DNA from: an uncultured Sphingomonas sp.
GTDB lineage: Bacteria; Pseudomonadota; Alphaproteobacteria; Sphingomonadales; Sphingomonadaceae
Direction: 5' to 3'
Assembly (NCBI RefSeq): GCF_946477935.1
Contig: NZ_CAMLAC010000001.1
Span: 1-64,000, forward strand
DNA: 64,000 nucleotides
The position numbers and the translations under genes were made by a program. This document shows positions 9,388-17,520 of this stretch, one piece after another. Below the pieces are notes generated by a model. That model saw nothing but the letters and a program-made list of their open reading frames with translations. It had not been told where the DNA came from and ran no database searches. Each line of letters begins with the position of its first letter. Positions within the stretch are counted from its first letter, which is position 1.

Positions 9388-10569
9388 TTAATCCTCGTGG
9401 CTCGCTTCGCCCTTGCCGATCTCGGCCTTGAGCGTGAAACTTCCGGTGGTGGCGATCTGTTCGTTGCCGGTCAGGCCCGACCGGACGATCACCGTGTCGC
9501 CCGACGCATCGCCGAGCTGGACCGGGGTCGCCTTGAAGCCGGTGGGCGTGCGCACGAACACGACCGACTTGCCCTCGAAACTCTGGACCGCCGTCGTCGG
9601 CACGCGGACCGCCCCGCTCCCGCCGCTGCCCGTGAGCTGCACGGCTGCCGTCACAGGCTCGCCGACCCGCCATTCGCCACCGCGATTGTCGAGGGTGGCG
9701 AGCGCAGGCACGAGCCGCGTCTGCGGATCAAGCGCCGGCGACACGAAGGTCACGCGGGCGGTCGCCTGACGGCCTGCCGCCTTCACCAGCACCGTATTGC
9801 CGGGACGCACCCGGCCCGCATCCTCGGGCTTGAGATTAAGCGCGATCGACACCTGGCTCAGGTTGGCGATGCGATAGAGTTCGGCATCCGCCGCGACCGT
9901 TTGTCCCAGCGTCACGGGGCGCGCAATGATCTGGCCCGAGATCGGCGCGGCAATGCCGAGCCGGTTGAGCCCGCCGCCGCCGACACCCGCCGCCGAAACC
10001 ATGCTCTGCGCCTGCGTCAGGGCGATCCGCGCCTCCGTCGCCGCTGTGCGGGCGGCGATCAGATCCTGTTCAGGGGAGACTCTCTGCGCGAACAGCCGCT
10101 GTTCGCGCGCGAGGTTCGAATTAGCGAGCTGAAGCCGCGCCCGCGCCGCCTCGACCTCGCCCTTGATCTGCGCCGCCTCGCGGCTTTCGATGACCGCAAT
10201 GGTCTGGCCGCGTCCGACCGATTGGCCGAGGTTACGGGTGAGCGCGACCACGCGTCCCGCAATTGCGGCCGAGACGACCTGCGTTCCCTGTGGGTCGCCC
10301 TCGATGATCGCGGGCAGCTCGATCGTCCCGGCCCCGCCGATGATCGGCCGTCCGACCTGGACGCCCGCTGTGGCGATCTGGTCGGCACCCAATGTGACGA
10401 CGCCTTCACCGGCATGACCGCCTTCAGCACCGCCCTTTTCCGTGCCCGCTGCCGTCTCATTGGCAGCTGCGCCTTCGGCAGTTGCCTCGTTTCCGCCATC
10501 CTTGCCGCCGCAGGCAGCCAAGAGCAGGGCGAGCGACGCCGCGCCCGCGAGATAAAAGCTCTTCATCAC
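9388..10569 (-). CDS. czcB: CzcB-type RND efflux membrane fusion lipoprotein
   Basis: A 393-residue periplasmic adaptor. The signal peptide ends in LLAAC, so it is probably a lipoprotein. A Gly/Glu/Ala-rich linker with GHAGEG follows. The lipoyl/barrel-sandwich halves flank an alpha-helical hairpin (residues about 130-200, AARARLQLANSNLAREQRLFAQR and onwards), and the C-terminal beta-barrel and membrane-proximal domain contain VPTTAVQSFEGKSVVFVRT. It connects the CzcA-like pump to the CzcC-like channel. Its ATG overlaps the czcC stop (ATGA), and czcA follows 3 bp later. No extra metal-chaperone domain is fused, unlike the CusB-like protein at 36.8 kb. Confidence 0.9.
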   Translation of the reverse strand: MMKSFYLAGAASLALLLAACGGKDGGNEATAEGAAANETAAGTEKGGAEGGHAGEGVVTLGADQIATAGVQVGRPIIGGAGTIELPAIIEGDPQGTQVVSAAIAGRVVALTRNLGQSVGRGQTIAVIESREAAQIKGEVEAARARLQLANSNLAREQRLFAQRVSPEQDLIAARTAATEARIALTQAQSMVSAAGVGGGGLNRLGIAAPISGQIIARPVTLGQTVAADAELYRIANLSQVSIALNLKPEDAGRVRPGNTVLVKAAGRQATARVTFVSPALDPQTRLVPALATLDNRGGEWRVGEPVTAAVQLTGSGGSGAVRVPTTAVQSFEGKSVVFVRTPTGFKATPVQLGDASGDTVIVRSGLTGNEQIATTGSFTLKAEIGKGEASHED

Positions 10570-11843
10570 TGATTCCCCCCATTGGGCGCACGAGCGGTCA
10601 GTCGCTCCACTTGCGCGCGGGCATTCTGGTAATTGGCAAGCGCGTCGATCGCGGCGACCCGCGTTTCGGCGAGCGTGCGTTCAGCATCGAGCAATTCGAG
10701 CTGGCCGAACTTGCCCTCGCGATAGCCGATCCGCGCGATGCGGGCGGCCTCCTGTGCAGCCGCCAGCGCCGGCCCCGACGCCGCACGAGCCGTCGTTGCG
10801 GCATTGGCCGCCTGCGCCTGCGCGTCCGTGATCGCCTGTTCGATGTCGAGCGCGGTCACGCGGCGCTGCGCATCCGCCTGGGTCCGCTGCGCGGTCGCCT
10901 GCGCAATCGCGGCGCGACCATTGTTGAACACCGGGATCGGGATCGACACGCTGAACACCGCCGCCATGTCGTTGGTCGCTTCCAGGCGGCGGATCGACGG
11001 CCCGACGTTCAGGTCAGGCACGCGATTGGCGCGCGCGAGCCGCACGCCGGCTTCGGCAATGGAGAAATCCGCGTTGGCTGCCGCCAGCGCGAGTGTGCCG
11101 GTCGTGTTGACCGGTGCCAACGGCCCATAGACGTTCACACCGGGAAGGCGATCGAGCAGCGTGTCATCGAGCAGGCCGTCGATCGGCCGTCCGATCCGAC
11201 GCGCCAGATTGGCGCGGGCCGCCTCGGCCAAGCGAAGCTGCCGCTCCACATTGGCGTCGGCATTGATACGCGCGACATCCGCGCGCTGTTGCTCGAGTGG
11301 CGATGCCCGCCCTGCCTGCACGCGAACGCTCGCGGCCCGCAGCGCATCGCTGGCGATCCGGGCCTGATCGCGGGCTGTCATTACCCGGCGATCGGCCGCG
11401 ACCGCTTCGACATAGAGCTGCGTTACCTGAAGCCGGACATCCGCCGCGATGATCGCGGCCTGGATCTCGGCCCGGGACAATTGCGCATTGGCGACCGCGA
11501 CGCGGGCGCCGCGCTTGCCGCCTAGCTCGATCGGGATCGCAAAGCCGACCGTGGTTTCCGCGCTGCGGACCCCCCGATACGGCCCGGAGCCGATGACATT
11601 CTCGACTTGGCCTTGAACCACCGGATTGGGCCGCAAGCCGGCGACTGTGCGACCTGCACGGGCCGCGTCGATTCCAGCTGTCGCCGCTTCCGCAGCAGGG
11701 GCCGAACCGCCCGCTGCACTGACCGCTTGGTCAAGCGTGTAGACCGGCGCATCCTGCGCAACAGGCGCGGACGGTCCGACCTGCGCCTGCGCCATCGTGG
11801 CGCAAGACGCTGCGGCCAGCATGGCCGCGAGGATACGATTCAT
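10566..11843 (-). CDS. czcC: CzcC-type outer-membrane efflux protein (TolC family)
   Basis: A 425-residue TolC-family channel with a cleavable signal peptide (cut probably after MAQAQ). It shows two repeated halves of long Ala/Arg/Gln-rich helices typical of outer-membrane factors: LDQAVSAAGGSAPAAEAA early, and YREGKFGQLELLDAERTLAETR near the C-terminus, the conserved second-repeat motif. It completes the trans-envelope path with CzcB and CzcA. A small secreted His-containing protein gene precedes it by 60 bp on the same strand. Confidence 0.9.
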   Translation of the reverse strand: MNRILAAMLAAASCATMAQAQVGPSAPVAQDAPVYTLDQAVSAAGGSAPAAEAATAGIDAARAGRTVAGLRPNPVVQGQVENVIGSGPYRGVRSAETTVGFAIPIELGGKRGARVAVANAQLSRAEIQAAIIAADVRLQVTQLYVEAVAADRRVMTARDQARIASDALRAASVRVQAGRASPLEQQRADVARINADANVERQLRLAEAARANLARRIGRPIDGLLDDTLLDRLPGVNVYGPLAPVNTTGTLALAAANADFSIAEAGVRLARANRVPDLNVGPSIRRLEATNDMAAVFSVSIPIPVFNNGRAAIAQATAQRTQADAQRRVTALDIEQAITDAQAQAANAATTARAASGPALAAAQEAARIARIGYREGKFGQLELLDAERTLAETRVAAIDALANYQNARAQVERLTARAPNGGNQ

Positions 11844-11903
11844 GAAAATAGGACTCCTGACGATGATCGACAGGGGCGCGCCAACGCACGCCCAAATCGG
11901 ACG

Positions 11904-12233
11904 TCAGGCTTGGGGGGGCCTCAAATGGACCATGCCGGTGCGGCCGTCGAGCGACGCAGAGGCGGAGATTGTCGGCTTGGGCACTGTGAGGACGGGGGTA
12001 TATTCCATCGTCGTGCGCGCAGGCGCGCCGACGTCGTGTCCGTGACAATAATTGTGATGATGCGGGACATTCTTGTCCGAGTCCGATGGCACCTGATCGA
12101 TGTCACCGGCGGTATGGACCGTGAACTCAACGCCCGCGATGCTTCCCCCCGCCAGATCGGCGGCATGGGCCATGCCGGAGAAGCTGGTCAGGACCAGCAT
12201 CAGGCATGTCAGGAAAGGCAAAAAGGCTCGCAC
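11904..12233 (-). CDS. Small secreted His-containing protein upstream of czcCBA
   Basis: A 109-residue hypothetical protein starting at GTG (GAGG lies about 8 nt before it). The N-terminus is a clear signal peptide ending MAHAAD. The mature part has a histidine cluster, PHHHNYCHGHD, that could bind a divalent metal in the periplasm, and is otherwise low in recognisable motifs. Small His-rich proteins (CzcI/CzcE-like by position) often open czc operons; homology to either cannot be asserted from sequence alone. It sits 40 bp after the FTR1 gene and 60 bp before czcC, so it may belong to either or both transcripts. Confidence 0.65.
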   Translation of the reverse strand: MRAFLPFLTCLMLVLTSFSGMAHAADLAGGSIAGVEFTVHTAGDIDQVPSDSDKNVPHHHNYCHGHDVGAPARTTMEYTPVLTVPKPTISASASLDGRTGMVHLRPPQA

Positions 12234-12273
12234 TAGCTTGCCTCTATCACGGAAGGGTTTTCATGTCATTGCA

Positions 12274-14241
12274 CTAATTCGAACCAAGGGTCACTGAGCC
12301 GGAACCCGAGCGGGATCGGTCGCGCCCGTTCCAGGCGAACCCGACCGCAATGGCGACCGCCATCAGGAGTTGCGCCAGCACCGATTGCCAAGTGGGAAAC
12401 ACGCCGAGCATCGACAGCCGTGGCACGTCCGCGAGCGGTGCGATGTTGATAAGGCCGGCTTCCTGGAGCGCGGCGACGCCTTTACCCGCCAGCACGACGG
12501 TCAGGACCGCCATGAGCCAGGAGCTATAGCGGAAGAACTGCGCGATCGGCAGCTTGCGACTGTAGCGAAGCATGGCCCAAGCGATCAGGCTGAGCAGTCC
12601 AATCGCCGACCCGGCCCCCGCGAGAAGCATCCCGTTGTCACCTTGCGCCGAAAGCGCGGCATAGAACAGGATCGTCTCGAAGACCTCGCGATAAACTACG
12701 ACGAACGCCAGCCCGAACAGGAACCAGCCCGACCCGCCCGAGAGCGCCCGCGACATCTTCTCGCGAATATAGCGCTGCCACTGATCGGCCTGCGCCTTGC
12801 CGTGCATCCAAATCCCGACCGAGAGCAGCACGACCGCGGCGAACAGCGAGCCAAACCCTTCCGTCAGCTCCCGGCTCGCACCGCTGATCCCGATCGCATA
12901 GGTGGCGACCGCCCAGGTGATCCCGCCCGCGATGATCGCGCTGACCCAGCCGCCATGCACGTACCGCAGCGCCTCGCCGCGCTCGGCTTTACGCAGGAAC
13001 GCGATCATGGCGACGACGATGAGCAGGGCTTCGAGCCCTTCACGCAGCAGGATCGTGAACGCGCCCAGGAACGTGGACGCCTCGGTGGCGGCATCGGGCG
13101 CGAGCGCCGCTTCTGCATCATCGAAAAAGCCGCCCAGCACCGTGACCTTCTCCGCGAGATCATCGGGCGATGCGCCCCGGTCGATCGCGGCGCGGAACTC
13201 CCCCATGGCGCCCTCGATTCGGCCCATCAGCGTCGCGTCGCGCGCGGTGAGCGTTGGTTCGATCGGCTCGAACCCATCGAGATAGGCTGACAGCGCCAGC
13301 TCTTTTGCCATCCGCGCATCGCCACGCCGGGCAGCGGCCACGCTTTCGGCGAGTTTGGCGCGGGCGACCGCGAGCGAGCCGGGAGCCTGTTGCATCACCT
13401 GTTCAGGGTGGCGACGCAGGAACGCGAGCACGGCGTCAGCCTTGGCGTCGCCGATCGCCGCGCCGAGCGCGGCCGGGGTGAGTGCGACCAGGGTTTTCAG
13501 GTCCGGGATGCGACGGCGAAGGGTCGGATCGGATTTCCACAGCCGCTCGCCTTCGCGCGCCTGCGCGTCCGTGAAGGCGAAGCTCCCGGCTCGGAATGCT
13601 ACCGCCCAGCGCTGATCGTTCGGCAGATCGGCGAAGCTCTGCATCGCCGTCCCGTCGATGCCCTGCGTCACCACCTGATAGAGCGCGAAGACGCTGCGCT
13701 GGCGCGCACGTTCGGCATCGGTAAAGGCGATCGGGGGTGTCGCGAGCTTGGCGGCGTCGGGGCCACGGCCGTTGCCCGTCATGCCGTGACAGGACGCGCA
13801 GGATTGTTGGAACAGGGCATGGCCGGAGACGAGGTTCGGAGCCTTATCGGGCGCGAGCGGCACCGGGTAGGCGCGCAGCAGATCGGCCGCGAGCCCGTGC
13901 GCCAGTGTTGCCACCTGTTCAGTCGATCCCTTTTCCGCGATTACCGCTTGGAGGTTGGCGGCCCGCTGAATGAGGGCTTGGCGCTCCGGCTTCGCCGGCA
14001 GGCCTTGAAGCCGTGTCGAGACCGACGCGGCAAACTCATTCATTTCGGCGTATTCCGACGCGCTCTTGATCCGACCGTTCGCGACCGCGCCTCCATAATC
14101 GACGGCCATATAGTCGAGCAGCCGCCATGCGGTTTGCACGTCGCCGGGTTCGGCGAATGCCGCAGCAGGGATCAGCAGCGCAGCGAGCGCGGCGAGCAGC
14201 CGCAGCGAGAGCATTGCCCGGATCAAGGTGAGCAGACGCAC
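12274..14241 (-). CDS. Cytochrome c-FTR1 family permease fusion (PbrT-like)
   Basis: A 655-residue fusion. After a signal peptide ending AAAFAEP, the periplasmic half carries a c-type haem site CASCH and a helical domain. The C-terminal half has about seven TM segments with two FTR1 motifs, REGLEALL and REVFETI, whose Glu residues coordinate metal. FTR1 permeases import ferric iron; the same cytochrome-FTR1 architecture occurs in PbrT, the lead permease of pbr operons. The start is GTG 14241, overlapping the TAG stop of the CDF gene, so the two are probably coupled. The neighbouring PbrR/ZntR-like regulator and CDF gene favour a lead/zinc context over iron uptake. Confidence 0.85.
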   Translation of the reverse strand: MRLLTLIRAMLSLRLLAALAALLIPAAAFAEPGDVQTAWRLLDYMAVDYGGAVANGRIKSASEYAEMNEFAASVSTRLQGLPAKPERQALIQRAANLQAVIAEKGSTEQVATLAHGLAADLLRAYPVPLAPDKAPNLVSGHALFQQSCASCHGMTGNGRGPDAAKLATPPIAFTDAERARQRSVFALYQVVTQGIDGTAMQSFADLPNDQRWAVAFRAGSFAFTDAQAREGERLWKSDPTLRRRIPDLKTLVALTPAALGAAIGDAKADAVLAFLRRHPEQVMQQAPGSLAVARAKLAESVAAARRGDARMAKELALSAYLDGFEPIEPTLTARDATLMGRIEGAMGEFRAAIDRGASPDDLAEKVTVLGGFFDDAEAALAPDAATEASTFLGAFTILLREGLEALLIVVAMIAFLRKAERGEALRYVHGGWVSAIIAGGITWAVATYAIGISGASRELTEGFGSLFAAVVLLSVGIWMHGKAQADQWQRYIREKMSRALSGGSGWFLFGLAFVVVYREVFETILFYAALSAQGDNGMLLAGAGSAIGLLSLIAWAMLRYSRKLPIAQFFRYSSWLMAVLTVVLAGKGVAALQEAGLINIAPLADVPRLSMLGVFPTWQSVLAQLLMAVAIAVGFAWNGRDRSRSGSGSVTLGSN

Positions 14242-14867
14242 TACCGCTCTCCCAGTTCGCGCCGAGCGCCAGTGACGATTTCATAAGCGGAGTGGAGGAA
14301 CAGGAGGGCGATGAGGCCGGCGACGGCGAGGTCCGGCCAGGCGCTTCCTGTCCACGCCACCAGACCGGCCGCGGCGATCACCGCGACATTGGCGAGCGCG
14401 TCGTTGCGGCTGAACAGCCAGATCGCGCGAACATTGGCGTCCCCTTCCCGGAAACGCGCAAGCACCAAGGCGGACACGACATTGATCGCGAGCGCGACAA
14501 CGCCGATTGTGCCCATCAGTTCGGCATCCGGCGCGGTTGCGTTCAGGGCGCGCCAAATCGCGAAACCGATTACGCCCACGCCAAGCGCACCGAGAAACAA
14601 CCCCTGCGTCAGCGCGACCTTTGCCCTCGCCCGTGCGGACCAGGCAAGCGCGAGAAGACCGATAAGGCTGATCGACCCGTCCCCGAGAAAATCGAGGGAA
14701 TCCGCTTTCAGCGCTTGGCTATCGGCGATGAACCCGCCGAACAGCTCGGCGACTCCGAAGCCGAGGTTGAGCACCACGACGGTCAGCAGCGCACGGCGAT
14801 AGGCCGGATCGGTTTGCGCGCGCGCGGGCTCCCCGTGGCACCCGCAGCTTTCGGTAGAAGCATTCAT
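14241..14867 (-). CDS. Cation transporter, CDF family, MerR-controlled
   Basis: A 208-residue cation diffusion facilitator. A Cys/His-bearing N-terminus (CGCHGE) precedes six TM segments. FGGFIADSQALKADSLDFLGD carries the CDF TM2 acidic motif, and SRNDALANVAVI the TM5 motif. It lacks a long cytosolic tail. It exports divalent cations, probably Zn, Pb or Cd judging from the divergent MerR regulator and the PbrT-like partner. ATG 14867 is the only convincing start. The MerR-type -10 lies so close upstream that the transcript would have almost no leader. The ORF track extends it to 15098, through the promoter, which is not credible. Confidence 0.85.
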   Translation of the reverse strand: MNASTESCGCHGEPARAQTDPAYRRALLTVVVLNLGFGVAELFGGFIADSQALKADSLDFLGDGSISLIGLLALAWSARARAKVALTQGLFLGALGVGVIGFAIWRALNATAPDAELMGTIGVVALAINVVSALVLARFREGDANVRAIWLFSRNDALANVAVIAAAGLVAWTGSAWPDLAVAGLIALLFLHSAYEIVTGARRELGER

Positions 14868-14874
14868 GCGGCCT

Positions 14875-14905
14875 TCCTTACCACCTCCAGTCGCTGTAGA
14901 AGCAA
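14875..14905 (-). promoter_or_regulatory. MerR-type promoter/operator of the CDF-pbrT-like operon
   Basis: Read on the minus strand: -35 TTGCTT, a 19-bp spacer, -10 TAAGGA. The spacer holds the dyad CTACAG-CGA-CTGGAG directly after the -35 element. Long 19-20 bp spacers with a central dyad are the hallmark of MerR-activated promoters, and TAAGG also occurs in the Tn501 mer -10. The divergent MerR gene at 14943 is the probable regulator. Confidence 0.75.
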
Positions 14906-14942
14906 GCGAAATGTGCGACACGTTCGCATTAGCAAGGATGGC

Positions 14943-15362
14943 ATGATGAAGCCGGTGATGATTGGGCAGCTCGCCAGCGAGACGTCGACAAAAGTGACGA
15001 CGATCCGGTTTTATGAGTCGATCGGGTTGCTGCGCTCCGCCCCGCGCACGGCGTCGGGCCGTAGAACCTATGATGCCAGCGACATCGAGCGTTTGCACTT
15101 CATCCGCAACGGTCGCCGGCTCGGCTTTTCGGTCGACGAAATACGATCGTTGATGGGGCTGGCGCAGAACCCGGACCAGGATTGTGGTGCCGCCTCAGCT
15201 ATCGCTGCTCAGCACCTCAAGGATGTTGAGGAGAGGCTGGCGCAACTCGCGGTGTTGCGGGATGAGTTGGCAATGCTCAGCCAGAGCTGCACCAAGGCGC
15301 GCATGGCCGATTGTCGGATCATGAAGGCGATCGGCAAAGGCCACCCTCAAGCCGATCAGTAA
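14943..15362 (+). CDS. MerR family metal-responsive regulator (PbrR/ZntR/CadR-like)
   Basis: A 139-residue regulator. The N-terminal winged helix-turn-helix includes TTIRFYESIGLL and the RRTY wing, followed by the long dimerisation helix. Metal ligands expected of divalent sensors are present: a Cys at about position 79 (DQDCGAA) and two Cys in the C-terminal loop, SCTKARMADC, with 7 residues between. This supports Pb/Zn/Cd sensing rather than Cu. AAGGA lies 4 nt upstream of ATG 14943. It is divergent from the CDF gene with the operator between them, and its end overlaps the convergent protease gene by 7 bp. Confidence 0.88.
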   Translation: MMKPVMIGQLASETSTKVTTIRFYESIGLLRSAPRTASGRRTYDASDIERLHFIRNGRRLGFSVDEIRSLMGLAQNPDQDCGAASAIAAQHLKDVEERLAQLAVLRDELAMLSQSCTKARMADCRIMKAIGKGHPQADQ

Positions 15363-16558
15363 TAGTCGGCTAGCCTGAGGTCGCGCACATCACCCGAGGC
15401 TATCGTCAGCTTTACGAGGGTGCCAGCAGGCCGGGAGCGCACTTGCCAGAGCTCCCCACGCGTATAGTTCGCATCGATCGAATGGCCGTTCACCGCCACG
15501 ATCCGGTCGCCAACCGCCCAGCCAGCCTTTTCCGCGGGACTGTTCGCCGCCACATGAACGACGGTGAGCGCCGTTGGTGAGGCTGCGAGGCCAAGGCCGC
15601 TACGGTCCTTCAGCATCGGCAGGCGACGACGAGGACCGAGTGGCCGGAGCCACACGAATCCGGCGGTCACGTCGAACACCACGTCGAATTGAGCGATCAG
15701 CGGTAGGCCGACATTGCCAACCGTGCTGGTGGAGAGCCAAGCTCTCATCCCGAGTGTGGGGACGTTCGAGACGCCAAGCCCTTCAATGTTGATGTTCTGG
15801 GTTGTGAAAGCATCGTTGACCCGCACGCCATCGACGCCGCCGATCGCCGCGGTCGAGACGAGCTTCCCGTTCAACAGCCCTTGATCGCGGGCATAGGCCG
15901 ACGAGAGCATCAGCGCGGCCGAGCTGCCAAGATCGATCATCAAGGGCACGGGAGACAGGCCCTCGACGGAGGCCCGGATGAACAGCTCCTGCTTGGCACC
16001 GCGTCCGAGCGCGACAGCGCGCCAGTCGGGGCCGGCGAGAAACGTGCCTGACTTGACGACCGCCATACGCCTGTTCGCGAAATCGAGCGCGATGCAGCTG
16101 CCCGTGAACATATCGGCACCGAGGAGAACGTCGATCGGTCGTCCGAAGGCCGCCGACACTGAACTCAGATCACCAACAACGGCAAAGGGTAAGCGACGGG
16201 TTTCGCGGGCGAGCTGTACGTCGATGTCGCGGACCAGCAGCACCGGGGCCTTGGCGCTCAGCCCGCTAATCATGCGCCGCTCACCATTGTTCAAGCCGAG
16301 CTTCGTCGCGAGCGCCGTGCTCATGATCGACGCGCCGCTGCCACTGTCGAGCACCGCCCGCGCCGGCACTCCGCGCACTTGTGCCGAAACAAGGAGGGTA
16401 TCACCCGTGCCGACTTCCAGCGGCTCCCATTCGAGGTGAGCCGCGCCGAAGTTCCACGAGGCCGCAGACCGGGAAGTCTGTCGCGCGAGCGTTGGAGAAC
16501 CGAGCACCAAGCCGGTTCCACAGGCCACCAGCCGCGCCACTAATGAGCGTCGAGACAT
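15356..16558 (-). CDS. Retropepsin-like aspartyl protease with C-terminal PDZ domain
   Basis: An exported protein of about 400 residues. A basic N-terminus with a hydrophobic segment is followed by two aspartyl-protease-like halves. The first has ARAVLDSGSGASIM (DSG, catalytic Asp), the second PLMIDLGSSAAL. A PDZ domain follows, around SPAEKAGWAVGDRIVAVNG. Likely a periplasmic protease or a peptide-binding relative. ATG 16558 is used; an in-frame TTG at 16585 has a much better ribosome site (GGAGGTGG, 4 nt before it). A MerR-type operator lies about 70 bp upstream, so it may be metal-induced. Confidence 0.8.
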   Translation of the reverse strand: MSRRSLVARLVACGTGLVLGSPTLARQTSRSAASWNFGAAHLEWEPLEVGTGDTLLVSAQVRGVPARAVLDSGSGASIMSTALATKLGLNNGERRMISGLSAKAPVLLVRDIDVQLARETRRLPFAVVGDLSSVSAAFGRPIDVLLGADMFTGSCIALDFANRRMAVVKSGTFLAGPDWRAVALGRGAKQELFIRASVEGLSPVPLMIDLGSSAALMLSSAYARDQGLLNGKLVSTAAIGGVDGVRVNDAFTTQNINIEGLGVSNVPTLGMRAWLSTSTVGNVGLPLIAQFDVVFDVTAGFVWLRPLGPRRRLPMLKDRSGLGLAASPTALTVVHVAANSPAEKAGWAVGDRIVAVNGHSIDANYTRGELWQVRSRPAGTLVKLTIASGDVRDLRLADYY

Positions 16559-16625
16559 ACCGATTGCTTCAACACGGGCCGTCAAAAAGCCACCTCCAGC
16601 CCCCCGTCCGCAGGAGAGCAAATTG

Positions 16626-16656
16626 CGGTTACATGCTCTAGCAACTGGAGGAGCAA
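16626..16656 (-). promoter_or_regulatory. MerR-type promoter upstream of the aspartyl protease
   Basis: Minus strand: -35 TTGCTC, 19-bp spacer, -10 TAACCG. The spacer begins with the imperfect dyad CTCCAG-TTG-CTAGAG, placed immediately after the -35 as in the CDF and merT promoters. The half-sites resemble those of the CDF operator (CTGGAG/CTCCAG). The distance to the protease start leaves room for a leader of roughly 35-60 nt. Confidence 0.6.
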
Positions 16657-16820
16657 GGGTTTTTGAAGCGCCCGAAATGCTATCCTGTTCAAATGCCCTC
16701 TCGAAAATGAGCAGTTGAGGCAGGTCAGGAACCGGTCGAATAAGACCGAAGTAGGCAATTTCGCTTGCGCGACCTTGGCGAGCAGGACCCCAGTTCACGA
16801 AGAAACGTGAAGCTATCGCC

Positions 16821-17042
16821 TCACCCGCAGCAGCCCGCCACAGTCCCGTTTGCTTTCGCTTCCTGGATCGGAGGGCATGGGACATCGCCAAATGAGCAGA
16901 ACACGCAGCAGTCGCCAGCCAGGGGCCGCAGCACCACCGCGCAATGCCGGCAATCATAGAAGAATTGGCAGGCGTTGGTGGGCATCCTTTCGGTGGCCAC
17001 CCCGCCGCATTTGGGACAGGTCAGGGTTGAGGTGAGCTGCAT
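16821..17042 (-). CDS. GDCCVxC domain-containing small protein
   Basis: A 73-residue Cys-rich protein matching the family named for its GDCCVxC motif. It has TCPKCGG near the N-terminus, CQFFYDCRHC in the middle, GDCCVFCSFGDVPCPP, and ends GCCG. The motif order suggests a metal- or redox-active protein; relatives can be selenoproteins and are commonly found beside mercury transport genes. Its ATG overlaps the merT stop (TGATG), so the two are coupled. The longer ORF-track start at 17336 runs antisense-frame through merT and is rejected. Function is unproven, with mercury handling the best guess. Confidence 0.82.
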   Translation of the reverse strand: MQLTSTLTCPKCGGVATERMPTNACQFFYDCRHCAVVLRPLAGDCCVFCSFGDVPCPPIQEAKANGTVAGCCG

Positions 17043-17458
17043 CAGGAAAGCGCGTTCATCAGCGGCGCTTCTAGGAGGTCCCAGGCGAACGCGATAAGCG
17101 TCAGAACCGTTCCGATCGCGAGCAGGATAGGTGTCGCGCGCGAGGGCAGCGGCATTGTGCAGGACCGGTCCCCAGCACAGGACCTCCGCCGCTGCGCGTA
17201 GGCCCACCACCCAGCAGCCAAGCCGATGAGGGAGGTCGCCGTTAGCGGCCACCGTAGTGGTATCAGCGCGGCGAAGTTGCTGGACAGGCCCGCCCCCAGG
17301 CCGAGCGCCGCGAGTGCGAGGGGCAGGACGCAGCATGACGCCGCAGCTAGAACAGCGGCTAAGCTCGCAAGCGCGCCGAGGGCGGATAGCCCCGTGTCGG
17401 CGCGACGTCGTGACGTTGGTGCGCCTAGGGGTTCACGCGGGATGGTCTCTTGGTTCAT
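17042..17458 (-). CDS. merT: MerT-like mercuric transport protein
   Basis: A 138-residue inner-membrane protein with three probable TM segments. The first contains the vicinal Cys pair in AASCCVLPLALAALG, the MerT signature for taking Hg(II) from the periplasm. A second Cys pair-like set, RRRSCAGDRSC, lies in the cytoplasmic loop. It is slightly longer than Tn501 MerT. It is divergent from a MerR gene with a perfect operator between them. No mercuric reductase (merA) or merP is present in the window, so the reduction step must be elsewhere or this module has another purpose. Confidence 0.85.
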   Translation of the reverse strand: MNQETIPREPLGAPTSRRRADTGLSALGALASLAAVLAAASCCVLPLALAALGLGAGLSSNFAALIPLRWPLTATSLIGLAAGWWAYAQRRRSCAGDRSCTMPLPSRATPILLAIGTVLTLIAFAWDLLEAPLMNALS

Positions 17459-17482
17459 CTATCGCCTCTAGCGGGTTAGCCC

Positions 17483-17513
17483 GTTATGCATCCTGTAGTG
17501 ACTACAGGAGCAA
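17483..17513 (-). promoter_or_regulatory. MerR operator/promoter of merT
   Basis: Minus strand: -35 TTGCTC, 19-bp spacer, -10 CATAAC. The spacer contains a perfect dyad, CCTGTAG-TCA-CTACAGG (17492-17508), with 7-bp arms. The layout equals the CDF and protease promoters. It lies in the 62-bp gap between merT and the divergent merR-like gene. Confidence 0.82.
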
Positions 17514-17520
17514 GCAATAT

